Counted from the stretch's first letter, positions 35,772 to 48,532 are shown. The stretch: DNA of 64,000 nt from Proteromonas lacertae (GCA_002245135.1 NGBS01001185.1:1-64000), one strand, 5' to 3'. Notes: generated from the letters alone by a model not told the origin. Numbers and translations are program-made.

Positions 35772-38700
35772 ATGAAATTGATAGATAAAATATTAAAATC
35801 ACTATTATTATGTGATATGAAAGTATTATTTGATTGTAATTTTGATAGATAAAAGAAAGAAACGAAAAGAGCGTAAATGAAGTAGATGTAGTAGTAAAAC
35901 ATGAAAGTGATAATAGAATGATAAAAATCTTGAATGCATGTTGTATAGATGATAATAAAATATTAAAGTTCTGTGAAAATAACAGCTTGTTGTCAGATTA
36001 TTGCTCCTTTTTATGTTATCCATTAGATGTTCAAATGCTCGGATATAATATGATTGTGTTAGAAAGAATGTACTATATGAGAGATTTAGAAGAGATTATT
36101 AAGAGTGAGAGAATATCCAATGCTGAAATCTGTAGTGTGATATGTGGATTATGTAATCTTATGATGATATTAAATGAAAATGGTATAGTAGTTGATAATT
36201 TGAAGAGTAGTAATGTAATATATGAAAATTATGATGAAATAAAGTTATGTGATTTATACTTGAATATGTTGAGAAAAAAAGATGAATTGAGAGTGTATGA
36301 TATCTGCTTCAAAAGTCCAGAAGAGTTGAGTGAATTAGAATATAATGATCGAAGTGTGATTTGGTCAATTGGTTGTATATTATATGAAATGATTTGTAAG
36401 AAATTAGCATTTAATGAAGATAGGAATATGTTTAAAACTCTAGTAAATATATTATTTTGCAAATATAATAGAGAGTTAATAAAAGATGGTATAATGAAAG
36501 AAATGATTGATAGAATGTTAAAAGTGAGAAATGAAGATAGATTGAGTTTAAAAGAATTGAGAAAAGAAATGATAAAGATGAGTGAAATGTTGAAAGATGA
36601 TGATAATAATTTAGTGATATTAAGAGAAAGAAAAGAGATGTTATTGAATAATGATTTAGAATTAGAAATATCAAGATTTAATGTTTTATCAGACTATTGT
36701 TTCGAATATAACAAATATGAAAGTATAAAGAATTGTTATTATTTTAATAGATATTCGAGATGATTTAATAGAATGTTACAATCGTAAAGCTAATGATAGA
36801 GTATTATCAGTGTTATTAATGATGAAATTGTACAATGCGGATAAATCAATAAAAGATAAAATGATGTTTGCAGTAAATCACAAATGTGAAGAAAAATGTA
36901 ATTTAGATGAGAAGATATTTGGGATAGAAATTTATAGAAGTGATAAAGAAAGATTAAAAATATGTGATGGATGTGTTTGTGTTTGTGAAGAAGGAATTGA
37001 ATATTTATTTAAAATATTGAAGTTGATTAATCCAAGAAAAATAAGGTTTGATGATATTAGAATCCCAATTCAGAATCAACTATTATTTGGATCATTATTT
37101 TCTGATTTATCCAACCTTCAAATATTATGTTTACATTCATGTAATCTTACATGTGATTTCATTGAATCATTTGTTAAATCAATTCAGTTGATTAAATTAG
37201 AATATATTCATATTTATTGTATTTATTATTATATCATTATATATTTAATTTCAAAATAGTTAATCCAATTGGTTCAAAAGGCATCAAATTATTGCTTCCA
37301 TATCTACATCTATTGATTAATAGAAACAATGAATTGTATCTTAATGGATTATATTTAGATGATGAATCAATGATATTATTATCGAAAGAAATATCAAAAT
37401 ATCCAAATGTTAAGAAGATCGATATTAAAAACAATTGTATTATAAGCTCAGCTGGGTTAAAGTGTTTATTCTCCAAGTTTCCAATTTCAAAAATCAAATT
37501 TGATTTTAACGAAAGAATAGATTTATTAATAGATAAAGACATTCCCGAATTGATTAACTATGTAATATATTATGGTGTGATGTATTTGAATGATTTATGT
37601 ATTGATGATGATTTTTTCCAGTCGTTTGTATCATTAAGATTAAATGAATTTAAAGAAATGAAAAAGTTAGATTTGAGAAGTATAATTTGTTATTTTTCTA
37701 TAATTTAGATAATAAACTGTCATACAAAAGTGTAGAAATACTGATAAACAATTTATCTTCATTTCCAATACTTAGAAGAGTTGAATTAGATATAAATGAA
37801 ATAGGAGATTTAGGAATGAAAATATTAACTCCTCACTTACGATTACTAATAGATAGTAATAATGGAATATATTGTTCAAGTATAATAATTATTATGTAAT
37901 ATTAAATAGACATGGGATTATCTTCAACTGGATTAAAATATATATTAGATGGTTTAAAGAATATTAGTCGAAAAATCAGATTAGTTGATGTTAGTGATAA
38001 TAAAATCGATTCAGATGGTGTAAAATATTTGATGAATTATATGGAAGAAAAAGATAATATAGAAAAATTAGGCATTTATAGTATATATTATTTTGTTATT
38101 TAATGTTACTGAAATAGACAATCCAATTAGTAATATCGGATTTAAATTATTATTAAAGAAAATAAATGTGATAATATATGATGATGAAATGAATTTGAGT
38201 AATATATCAATAGATGATGAAAGTGTGATACTATTAGGAAATGAAATAGATTCAGTTGAAGAATGTAAAATAATATATTTAAATGGAAACAATATTCACA
38301 TGAATGGATTAAAATTCATATGTTCCAAATCATTAGAAAAAGAAGAATATCCATTTATTGAAATAAATAATTCATTATGGAGAAATGAAGAACTGGAGTA
38401 TTATTTGAATTATTGTATAAAAAAGAAAAGAATAGATTATAGAATCTATGATTTTTCTAGTATTTGATTATAATTTTTAATGAAATAGATTTAAGCGTGA
38501 ATGATTCTCATATCTCATTAATTAAAGATATAAATTATGAAGAACTTGATTTGTCAAATAACAAAATCAGTATAAAAGGATTTAAAGACTTAACAGATTC
38601 TTTACCAAATGATGTTCTTTATATTTCAATTTATAATAATGAAATTAGTGATGAAGGAATGGAAATAATATGTAAAAATTTCGACATATTTGTTAAATAT

Positions 38701-39233
38701 CCATTATCCTTATATCTCTCCAGTATTTTTATAATTTTATAATTTGAATAGATATTGGAATGAGTGAAAAAGGTTTGAAAATGTTAATAGAAAGATTAAA
38801 AGATTATATACCATTAAGAAAGATAGATATATCAAAAAATGAATTAAATGAAAGAGAATTGATGTTAATGAAAGAAAATGATAAAATATTTAAAGATTTA
38901 GATGAGTTATCAATAAGTTTAAAAGAAGATATAGATAAATCCGAAGTAAAATCATTCTTAGAAACATTTTCTTCAATTAGAATAATCAAATTAGATGGAA
39001 TAAGTGAAGAAGAAAAGAAAGAATTATCAAAAGAATATGTGAATATTGAACAATATACAGAACATCAAGAACGAAAGATAACAGTTCGAGATGAATATGA
39101 AGAACATGATTTTTTAAAAGCCAGAAATGTAATTTCTTTTGATGTTACAAAGATAAGAGAATTACAAAAACTTGCAAATGATTTAAAAAATGGAGTTGTA
39201 TTTGGAAGAAAAATGAAACATATGAGAGAATAA
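35772..39233 (+). CDS. Pseudokinase-LRR protein, copy C
   Basis: Exon 1 (35772-35822, MKLIDKILKSLLLCDMK) differs from that of A and B but is shared with D; intron 1 is 26 nt. The kinase-like region carries VVDNLKSSN, CDLYLN, FKSPEEL and SVIWSIGCILYEM, so it is a predicted pseudokinase. About nine exons follow, all joined by phase-1 introns, for example GTATAAAGAA near 36725, GTATTTATTA near 37218, GTATAATAAT near 37879 and GTATTTGATT near 38462. The LRRs end like copy A (NIGMSEKGLKMLIERL). They are followed by a charged extension of about 60 residues (HQERKITVRDEYEEHDFLK) absent from A. I saw no frameshift. Confidence 0.8.
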
Positions 39234-39659
39234 ACATATAAAATCATTTGCTTCCAAATAATATATCCAAATTATGTGAATTTTGCTAATAATATTGTTC
39301 ATAATAATTCTTCTTCCTTCTGCGTTTATATTTTTTAATTAACGATAATTTTGTAGTTTTTTCACATAATCTACATATAGAATGTTCTTTTTTTCACATA
39401 ATTAAGGTATAATACCATTGCTGTTATATAGTTTATAATAATTATTATACCTTAATTGAAATAATACATGCATGTTGTTTTACAAGAGTATCTTAGTGCA
39501 AAATATCTATACTCATCAATAAAAAGAAATATAAAAATTATTTTGATCAAGCATTAAGTTTGAATGAAATTGATAATATTTAACGTCTGAAATTTTATCC
39601 AATAGAATTCTTTTGCTCGAGCACATTTCTAGTTAAAGAAACTAATCAACGAAGAAAAG
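39234..39659. other. Intergenic DNA
   Basis: No gene seen. It contains a short imperfect inverted repeat around AAGGTATAATA (39405-39452). Confidence 0.45.
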
Positions 39660-40027
39660 ATGTCCGGTGAAAACAACAAAAACACTTTGCCATTAGCCTC
39701 TGAAGCTAATGCACACCAAGAATCAAAGTATATTAACAAATTATTTAACATGATTATAGCAAAGGATCTTCTACTAATAATCAAATCAAAAGAAAATCCG
39801 ATGCTGTTCAAGATGCATTCAAATTTCCTCCAACTAAGAAAAGTAAACAAGATACAAGAATGGAGGAATCAAGTTCAGATCATGCTATGGAGGAATCAAG
39901 TTCAGATCATGCTATGGAGGAATCAAGTTCAGATCATGCTATGGAGGAATCAAGTTCAGATCATGCTATGGAAGAATCTAGTTCAGATCAAGATAATAGA
40001 CCGCCTCATCTCAGAAAAAGAAAATAA
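39660..40027 (+). CDS. Small Ser/Glu-rich protein with 9-residue repeats
   Basis: Exon 1 (39660-39727) and exon 2 (39760-40027), split by a 32-nt GTATATTAAC...TTATAG intron, encode about 111 residues. After splicing, the repeat DNA is read as MEESSSDHA four times plus a fifth variant MEESSSDQD. The unspliced frame would instead give a Trp/Gln/Ile repeat. Basic clusters KFPPTKKSKQ and HLRKRK at the end look like nuclear-localisation signals. The Ser-Asp-Glu repeat suits casein-kinase-2-type phosphorylation. The function is unknown. Confidence 0.7.
39860..39994 (+). repeat. 27-bp coding tandem repeat, 5 units
   Basis: The unit ATGGAGGAATCAAGTTCAGA plus TCATGCT repeats four times exactly with one degenerate fifth unit. 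Near-identical third positions point to recent expansion. Confidence 0.95.
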
Positions 40028-40339
40028 ACTTAGCTAAATTATGGATATGCAGAAAACGTGTAAAAATTGATAATAAATATCATAAGAAGATGTAATACGA
40101 TTAGCTGGTGAGCAATGAGTTCGATTCTGCTTTTGATTTGGGATATTACATCAAACTAAAAATAAAATTGACGTGTTTGAAATAGTTAAATATTTCTAAA
40201 CATCAATCTTAAGCTTTACAAGGATTTCGATATATTCTTTTTAAAATAATTAGTTATCCTCTATCATCATCGAAATAACATTCAAACATACAAAATAAAC
40301 AATACAAAGAAAATTGTTGAAATTATTGTAAGTAATTAC
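40028..40339. other. Intergenic DNA
   Basis: No gene seen. Duplicated GrpE flank begins at about 40275 (ATTCAAACATACAAAATAAA, as at 25060). Confidence 0.5.
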
Positions 40340-41179
40340 TCACTCAGACTTCTTTTGAACTACACCTACCTTCGCTGCTCGCAATACTCGATTGTTGAGC
40401 TTATAACCAATGCTAATAACTTGACCCACTCTATCTGCTTCAACCTTATCACTTGGCATATTAAACAATGCATCATGTATTTTAGGATCAAATACATCTC
40501 CAATTTCACAATATTTTATGATTTTGTTTGATTTCAATACACTATCTAAATCTTTTGAAATCAGCTTTATTCCATCTACAAATTGAATACAGTCCTATTT
40601 TATGAATATTATATTATATTATATTATATTATATTATATTATATTATATTATATTATATTATATTATACTCCTTCTATCTTCTTTGGTATGTTTAATAGA
40701 GCTAAATCAAAAGCATCAAACACTGGTAATAAATCTTTCACTAACGTTTTAACTCCATACAAACGAGCTTCACTTACATCATTCTTTGCTATTTTACGAG
40801 TATTCTCCATTTCAGCTAATAAACGAAGATTTTGATCTTTCATTCTTTTCAGCTAAATATAATAGCATAATAATAATATACATCATTTTCTAATTCGGTT
40901 ACCTTATTTTTTAATTCAACTTTCTCAGCATCTTCTTCTTTCACTTCAGTTTCTTTTGATGCTTCTGTAGATGATTGATTTCCCTTACATTCACTATTTT
41001 CTACTTCATCAGCAAAACTTCGATAAAAGAATGAAGGAATAGTGTTAAACATTCTTGAATAGTGACTAAAGTAAACAGATTTACATCCATTCAATGCAGC
41101 ATGATTAGTTCTGCATACTCTCGCAATCTAAACAATAAAAGATTAATAATACAGTTTTTATTGAAGAAAAATAATTCAT
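40340..41179 (-). CDS. grpE: GrpE, mitochondrial-type nucleotide exchange factor
   Basis: Four exons (41179-41153, 41127-40882, 40852-40670, 40594-40340) give 236 residues. The N-terminus MNYFSSIKTIARVCRTNHAA, followed by a region rich in Ser, Tyr and Arg up to FFYRSFADEV, looks like a cleavable organelle-targeting sequence. An acidic coiled-coil region (KETEVKEEDAEKVELKNK) leads into the GrpE core: LRLLAEMENTRKIAKND, LLPVFDAFDLAL and the C-terminal beta domain (HDALFNMPSD, GQVISIGYKLNNRVLRAAKV). GrpE releases ADP from the organellar Hsp70. It lies 115 bp downstream of the PH-domain gene on the same strand. Two broken copies lie at 25119 and 29219. Confidence 0.9.
40604..40668. repeat. ATATT pentanucleotide array in a GrpE intron
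   Basis: The third intron of GrpE (40595-40669, 75 nt) consists largely of ATATT units. In the pseudogene copy the same intron (25374-25408) is 35 nt, a difference of exactly eight units. Confidence 0.9.
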
Positions 41180-41294
41180 TTAATTATTTGAAACGGATAG
41201 ATATTTTGAAATTGTTTCATTTAATTATAGAAAAGCAATGATAATGAATTAACACCTCCAAAGAAATATGCTAAAAGCAAATAAAATAAACAAA

Positions 41295-42430
41295 TTATTT
41301 CGTTTCTTCCAACATCAATTCTTTCATTTCTTCTTCTTCTTCTTCTACTAAAGGCTGTTGTTGTTTTTTAATTTCTTCATTACTCTTAGTTTCTGATTTT
41401 GGTTTTGGTGACCCTAAAGGTATAGTTATTTTCTGTAGATTTATATCAACAGATTTGTCACTATCACTATCACTTTCACTTTTTTCATCTTCTTTCTTAT
41501 CAACATGTTGTTCTTCTTTTTTAATTTCTTCCTTTTTAATAATATTTTTATTCTTCTCTTTTATTTCTTCTCCTTCTTTTACTTTCTTTTTCTTAACTAA
41601 TCTACCAATCTTATTACTCTTTACATCAAATAATATTTTTATCTTTCCTTGTGCTTTTTTATCTACATATACTTTTTTTAATAGTTCATTTGAATAACAA
41701 TGAATTATATCTTTATGCTTTACCATCTATTTCAAATATTTAAAAAGAAATCAATACTATTTCTTTCATTTTTCTATGATTATTTTCATCATATTCTTTA
41801 GGTAATTCATTCAGTTTCATTTTCCCATCACTTATCTCTTTCGCTACTTTAAATGCATCTTTCCATTTCTGCAACGTTCTATTTGTATCCTATTTAATAA
41901 TTAATTAATTAATTAGATAATTATATAAATACTGGATCAGATTTAGGTATTTGAAATCTGTATATTCTTTCATTTGCAATCTTTGCATCATCCCAATCAT
42001 GATGTTTACTAAATGGATTTTCTACACGAAATCGTATTGTAAATGTGTTTATTCCTTCTAGCACTACTTCTCCTTTCAAATTAGATATTGGTATTGATTG
42101 TTTTTCATTAATGTACATATTGTGTGTTGAACATGGTAGCATTTTTTCAAATATTTTGAATGTTGGATTTGGATAGTTGTTATCTATACACATTTTGTAT
42201 AATACACAATATCTCTCCTATGTTATACATTATAATATTTTATTATACTTGAAACTTGCCAAATACTCTTTTTCTTCCTTCTTTTAAAAGAGGCCCCTCA
42301 AATAAAACATTTGAAGGGAATTTCTGTTCCACTTCTTTCATATTCCTATAAAACTCAATATTATTAAAAGTGTATACATATATTGAGGAAATCCATTAAA
42401 TACAGGCTGAGCTCCACAACAAAAATTCAT
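41295..42430 (-). CDS. PH-domain protein 1
   Basis: The start is ATG 42430 (MNFCCGAQPVFNGFPQY). Introns of 32, 31, 39 and 31 nt, all GTAT...ATAG, link the exons. A PH domain begins at VLFEGPLLKEGRKRVFGKFQ, with ERYCVLYK as the second and third strands. It ends with a helix containing NRTLQKWKDAFKVAKEI, carrying the usual Trp. The C-terminal half is highly charged and Lys/Glu-rich (VKKKKVKEGEEIKEKNK) with a Ser-Asp run. PH domains bind phosphoinositides or proteins. The motif MYINEKQSIP recurs as VYIHEKQSIP in the neighbouring divergent gene, so the two PH domains are paralogous. Confidence 0.8.
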
Positions 42431-42511
42431 AATTTTAAAAATATTAGCCGTTATTCAATTATTGAAAGTGTAGTTTTACAGTGTTTCTAAACAGTAGAAA
42501 ATTATATAAAC
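42431..42511. promoter_or_regulatory. 81-bp bidirectional promoter region of the PH gene pair
   Basis: Only 81 bp separate the two divergent start codons, so transcription signals of both genes must lie here or overlap the genes. No specific box is recognisable beyond AT-rich runs. Confidence 0.5.
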
Positions 42512-45500
42512 ATGAGACTAATACTATGGAAGTATAGTTTTGTGATATATGTGATAATTTTTTCGTTACATGTTGACTTTGTGAAATCAAGAAAAACCGA
42601 ACTTAACACTTCATCCCATAATTTAACAAATATTGTTAATCACAAAAGACCTAGACTGCACGAAAAAGAAGAAATGACAATTAATAAAGTGAAGGAAAGT
42701 AAGGATGTTAATTCTGATTCAGAATTATTGATTAATCAGGTAAAATCAGGAAATATGAATAAAGGCAAATCCCACAATTTAAAAAGAAAATTGATAAAGT
42801 CAACTCAGGAGAATGATAATATGCTATTTAGTGAAAATGAAAGTATAGATCCACTATATACTTGTTATTATCCTATCAGATACTTAAGATTAGAGTGTTC
42901 CCAAACAAATTACATTCTAGAACCAGTGTTTGATGATGAAGACGAATCTACATATATAGAATATTCTATAAATCTCAATGATAACAAATATATCAAAATA
43001 ATCGATGAAAATAAAGGAAAAATATCAATTAGTCAGTTTGAAGTACAACCATTATCATTTATACAAATTACATGTTCTTATAAGGAAAATGAAGTGAATA
43101 AAACACTATTAGATGAATTAGAACTCAGTACAAACACAACCACATTTAACCTATTAATTGAAATTTTGTACAGTACAATTCCAACGGATATATTTCCATT
43201 ACAAATTCCAAAATATTTTGTAGCTGATAAGATAGTAAATGATCCATTTATATACGGTGTATTTTTCCCATTTTCAATTCCCAAAATCCCACTCACTGTA
43301 ATAAAGACATTGAAACATTCCACTTATTATTATGTTACAGATATTTTACAAACTACAATGATAATTGACCAATCAAAATACAAAGAAAATTATGGTGTTG
43401 CTGATTTTACATCCAAAATTTTGATTAAGACAATAAATGAACCAGAAACGGATATTTCAATTGTTACATTTATTATTAATACTTATACGATTGAAAGAGA
43501 ATATTCATATCTCATTTATAACTATAACAACAGCAATAATAATAATAATAATATCACATATATAAACCAATATAATATCACATTATCATTTGAATTTATT
43601 TCGTTGTTAAACATAAGTGATTTACAGTTTATCAGTTATTTTGAAGATGTGATATATAATAAATATTTCAAACAATTTCTATTGGATAATAATAATAATA
43701 ATACGATTGTAGATTGTTCATATAGTGAGAATAGTATGAATAACAGTTTTCCTCATTATACATTGAAATTTGAAGTTTCAATCACTCCAATTATCAGAAA
43801 TGAAACTGTAGAGAATAATAATTATAATTCAACAAGAAGAGTATTACAAAAGAAAGAAAAAGAAGAAGAAAAGTTGATAAATCAACCAATCTTCCAATTA
43901 CAATTAATCATTCAATCAATTCAATCAAATTTAACATTAAAAGACAAGAATAATCTGATTTTTCTCAACGCATTTCATTCAGATTATAAAATAACTGAAA
44001 TTCCGATATTTAATAACAATGAAAATGATAATGAAGAAGATCAAACCGAGTTTGAAGAAACACCAATACAATCATCATCCAATAGTAAGAAAGTGAATGT
44101 AGTAGCAATTTTAATACCAACAATTTTAGTAATAATAATTGTTATTATTGCAGCAGTAGTTATTTGGTATTTTTATTATTATAAGAGAAATAAATCTGAT
44201 AAATCTCAAGAAATGAACTTATTTGGAGTATATATATATATTCTTTATTGATATAGACATTTTCAAGTGTTTTTGATAGACATAAATCTTCAAAAGTGAG
44301 TGGTGATTATGATCCATATATTAAAGACAAAGTATTACATGAAGGATATTTGTGGAAAGAAGGGAGAAATAGAATTGCATATAAGTTTCAAGTATTTTTA
44401 TATTATTATTATTATTATTTTATAGAGAAGATATGTAGTCATATATAAAGAACCAGCAATAATGAGAGTATATGAATCAATGTGTCCAAGTTTCTATGGA
44501 AATGTTTATATTCATGAAAAACAATCAATTCCAATGGAATGTTTTCGATGTGTAGAAAGAGAAAGTCAAATTCAGTTTATGTGTCGATTTGCAGTACAAA
44601 ACGCACAGAAGAAACAAATGTCAGTTCCTGAACAAAATGGAATTTGTGAAGAAAGAATATTTCGATTTAAAAACAACGATACAAATATAGAAACAGCAAT
44701 AAAACAAACAGAAGAATGGATTCAAATACTTCGAGAATTTGAAAAACAAAATATTAGACCCAAACCAATTCAAGTTTGGTATGACAATCAAACATTAAAG
44801 AGAGATGTTGAAGAAAATAATAAGTTATTACCAGTTTCTACTCGTATATATTATTATTATCTATATTATATTTAGCAACATCAAAGCATAGTAGTGGAAG
44901 CGGTAATATAAGAGTATCTTCAGCAATAGCTTCAGCTTCAAGACGCAAAAGAGCCTTAGAGATAAAAAGACAATTACGAACTCCTCAAAGATTAGGACTG
45001 GCTTCCAATACTTTAGTTTCTACAAGAGGATCAGTTGGTTGTGAAATTGAATTAAACCAATTGCAAGATTATGATAGTGATACTTTTCGAACACCCAAAT
45101 ATTCTTCAATTACTCATGGAGGAAGAAATAGTGAATTGACGCTTCATGATTTACCTAATAATAATAATAATAATAGAATAAATAATCATTTTATATCTCC
45201 TACTCGATTATTTCAAAATAGAAGAAATAAGAGTAAAAACAATAACAACAATTTGAAGACAAAGAATAGTTTAAGTGGAACAAGTAGCGAAGAAGATAAT
45301 AATGATAATGATAATTATAGAAAGAAAGGATTAAGTGAAGGAGATAAATCAATATTACATCCATTTCTCCTGAAGAATCGAAATATCAATTTACCACCAA
45401 TTGCTCCATTAAAAACGCCAATTCCAACATTACAACAACAACAACAACAAATTCAAACAGAAAGAGATGTTGTGTATAGTTCAACAAAAAGTTCTCAATT

Positions 45501-45585
45501 AGTAAGTCGAAAACAAACACGAGATTATGAAGATAATGGTAAAATTGATTTAGATGATGATGATGGTGGTATAAGTGAGAAGTGA
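42512..45585 (+). CDS. Single-pass membrane protein with cytoplasmic PH domain
   Basis: Four exons (42512-44227, 44257-44391, 44426-44843, 44876-45585) give 992 residues. A signal peptide (LILWKYSFVIYVIIFSLHV) is followed by about 520 luminal or extracellular residues with many NxS/T sites and Asn runs. A clear transmembrane segment follows (VVAILIPTILVIIIVIIAAV, continuing VIWYFYYY) and then a basic stop-transfer KRNKSDK. Splicing then adds a PH domain (LHEGYLWKEGRNRIAYKFQ, RRYVVIYK, EEWIQILREFEK) and a long Ser/Asn/Gln-rich tail. The ectodomain matches nothing I recognise. It could act as a phosphoinositide-sensitive surface receptor or adhesion protein. It converges with copy D. Confidence 0.8.
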
Positions 45586-45708
45586 TGTAATATATCTGCA
45601 TATATGTATAGGATATAATATAATTTAAAATATTTAAATACATTTTATATGATTATAATATAATCATGATTGTTTTTATTTATATTATAAAAAATATAAT
45701 ATTAATAA

Positions 45709-48532
45709 TTAAATATCTTCTTTCATAAGTCTTTGATAAAGTGCTACTACTGGTAATAACATTATCATTAGTTCTGACAAGAATAACATTATTTGTTCAT
45801 GTAAGCTTAGTAAAAGTATCCAAGAATATTTTACTTTATTCTTTCTACAATAATTCAAATAGTATTTCATTTCTTCATTTGTCCATAATGAACATTTCAT
45901 TTCTATTAAGGGATAATATTTATTTTTTAATGATTTTGAACAGATTGATTTTATCCCTTTCATTCTTATGTTATTCTCTTTTAGATTTATTGTTTTACAT
46001 CTCCCACTATGATGTATTTCTTTTGTTAATAATAAAGCACTTTCATCATCTATTGATATTTTACTCAAGTTTATCTCATTATCATCATTTATTAACAAAT
46101 CAAAATTCTTCAATAACAATCTAAATCCAACATTACCAATTGGATTATCTATTAAACACATAATTAAAACAAAATATATATACTGTGAATGGATAATCTT
46201 TCAATATTATCATTTTCTTCTAGATATTTCATCAGATATTCTACTCCAATTGAATCAATATTATTTTCACTTACATTCAGTTTTATATCTTCATCAGTAT
46301 TCTTTAAACCATCTAATACATATTTTAGCCCAATTGAAGATAATCCCATGTCTATTATATTACAAACGATTATTATTATACTTGAAAAATCAAGTGAATT
46401 ATCATCATCTTTGAGTATATATAAATGGGAAGATAATATTTTCATTCCTTCATCTCCTATCAAGTTTCCATTCAATTGAATGTGATAAATACACCAGAAT
46501 GAACACAGATTGTTAATCAGTACTTCCATACTTTTATCTGTCAATTTATTATCTAAATAAAACAATAATATTATACTATTATACTACTCAAATCTAACTT
46601 TTCTATTCCTCTCAACTCATTCAATCTTAAAGAGATGAATGATTTTAAAATATTATCATCTATTTCTGAATTACTCAAATTTAAGTAATTATGATCTTTG
46701 ATGTATTCTACTAATTCGGGAATGTCTTTGTCTATCAGTAATTCTTTACTTTCATTAAAATCAAAGTCTATTTTGGAATAGGAAATTGGGAAAACAAGGA
46801 TTTTAATCCTTTCGAATAAACATTATTACATCTAATATCGATTTTCTTAACATTTGGATATTTATATAATTCTGATGATAATAACATCATTGATTCATCA
46901 TTCAAATTCATTCCAGTTAGATATAATTCATTTCTATTGTTAATTAATAAATGTAAATATGGAAGCAATATTTTCAAACCGTTTTCACCTATCGCATTAC
47001 CTATTTCAATATAATATAAGAAATATAAATACAGCGAAGATCTATATATTTCACTTTCATATATGGAATTGCACTTATCAAGGATTCAATGAAATAACTA
47101 CTTAAATTGCAGGATATTAAATATAATTCTTGTAGATTTGGTATTTCAGATAATAATGATACAAATAATGGTTGATATTGGCTTGGAATATTAAATCCAT
47201 AATCACCTAAAGAAATAATAACAATATCAATTATACCAAATCTCAATTTTGTTGGATTAATCAATTTCAATATTCTGAAGAAATAATCCATTCCTTCTTC
47301 ACAAATACATACACATCCTATGTCAATTTTGATTATTTCTTTATCACATCTGACTTTATAAATATTAAATATCTTTTCATCTAAATAACAACCTCTATTA
47401 TCTTTACATTTATGACCAATCTGAAATTTCACTTTATCTTTTATTGAATTATCTCCTTTACATACTTTCATCATCAACAATATTGACATGATTCTTTCAT
47501 CTGCTTTTCTATTGTATAATCTTATCAAATATTCTTGAATTTCTATTCAATAATATTACTAACACATTATATATACTTTCTCTTTTGTTCAGCTCCACAT
47601 AATATTTTGATTTAAAAGTTACAATTGGGCACATTACTATCACATAATCATTATTGCACACTATTTCCTTTCTTTCTTCACATATCATCACATTATCTTC
47701 TTCATCTTTTAATTTTTTATTCATCTTTATCATTTCTTTTCTTAACTCAAGTTAAACTCAATCTATCTTCATTTTTCACTATTAACATTCTGAATATCAT
47801 CTCTTTCATCAATTCATCACATTCTACATCAATACTAAATTCACCTCTCACAATATTATCTTTGGTTTTATCCATATTATTATCTTCATTAAATGCTAAT
47901 TTCTTACAAATCATTTCATACAATATACAACCAATTGACCAAATCATACTTCGATCATTATATTCTAATCCACTCAACTCTTCTGGGACTTTTGAAGCAG
48001 ATATCATACACTCTCAATTCATCTTTTTTTCTCAACATATTCAAGAATAAATCACATAACTTTATTTCATCATAATTATCATATATTACATTACTACTCT
48101 TCAAATTATCAACTACTATACCATTTTCATTTAATATCATCATAAGATTACATAATCCACATATCACACTACAGATTTCAGCATTGGATATTCTCTCACT
48201 CTTAATAATCTCTTCTAAATCTCTCATATAGTACATTCTTTCTAACACAATCATATTATATCCGAGCATTTGAACATCTAATGGATAACATAAAAAGGAG
48301 CAATAATCTGACAACAAGCTGTTATTTTCACTAAATTTTTGGATTTTAGTATCATCTATACAACATGCATTCAAGATTTTTATCATTCTATTATCACTTT
48401 CATGTTCTACAACAAGATCAACTTCATTTACGCTCTTTTCGTTTCTTTCTTTTATCTATCAAAATTACAATCAAATAATACTTTCATATCACATAATAAT
48501 AGTGATTTTAATATTTTATCTATCAATTTCAT
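45709..48532 (-). pseudogene. Pseudokinase-LRR copy D (three frameshifts)
   Basis: Exon 1 (48532-48482) and its 26-nt intron match copy C. From exon 2 onward the sequence is nearly identical to copy B, including the two introns that A and copy 0 lack and the hydrophobic C-terminal tail. Three single-base changes break the frame: an extra C near 47993 (AGTCCCAG), an extra T near 47750 (AACTTGAG) and a missing base near 46778. The site broken in copy B (30779) is intact here. It follows the CoA-transferase gene by 134 bp on the same strand. Confidence 0.75.

Noticed and set aside
40100-40150. GAGTTCGATTC resembling a tRNA T-loop
   Set aside because: The flanking bases do not form a T-stem, and no D-arm, anticodon arm or acceptor pairing is visible.
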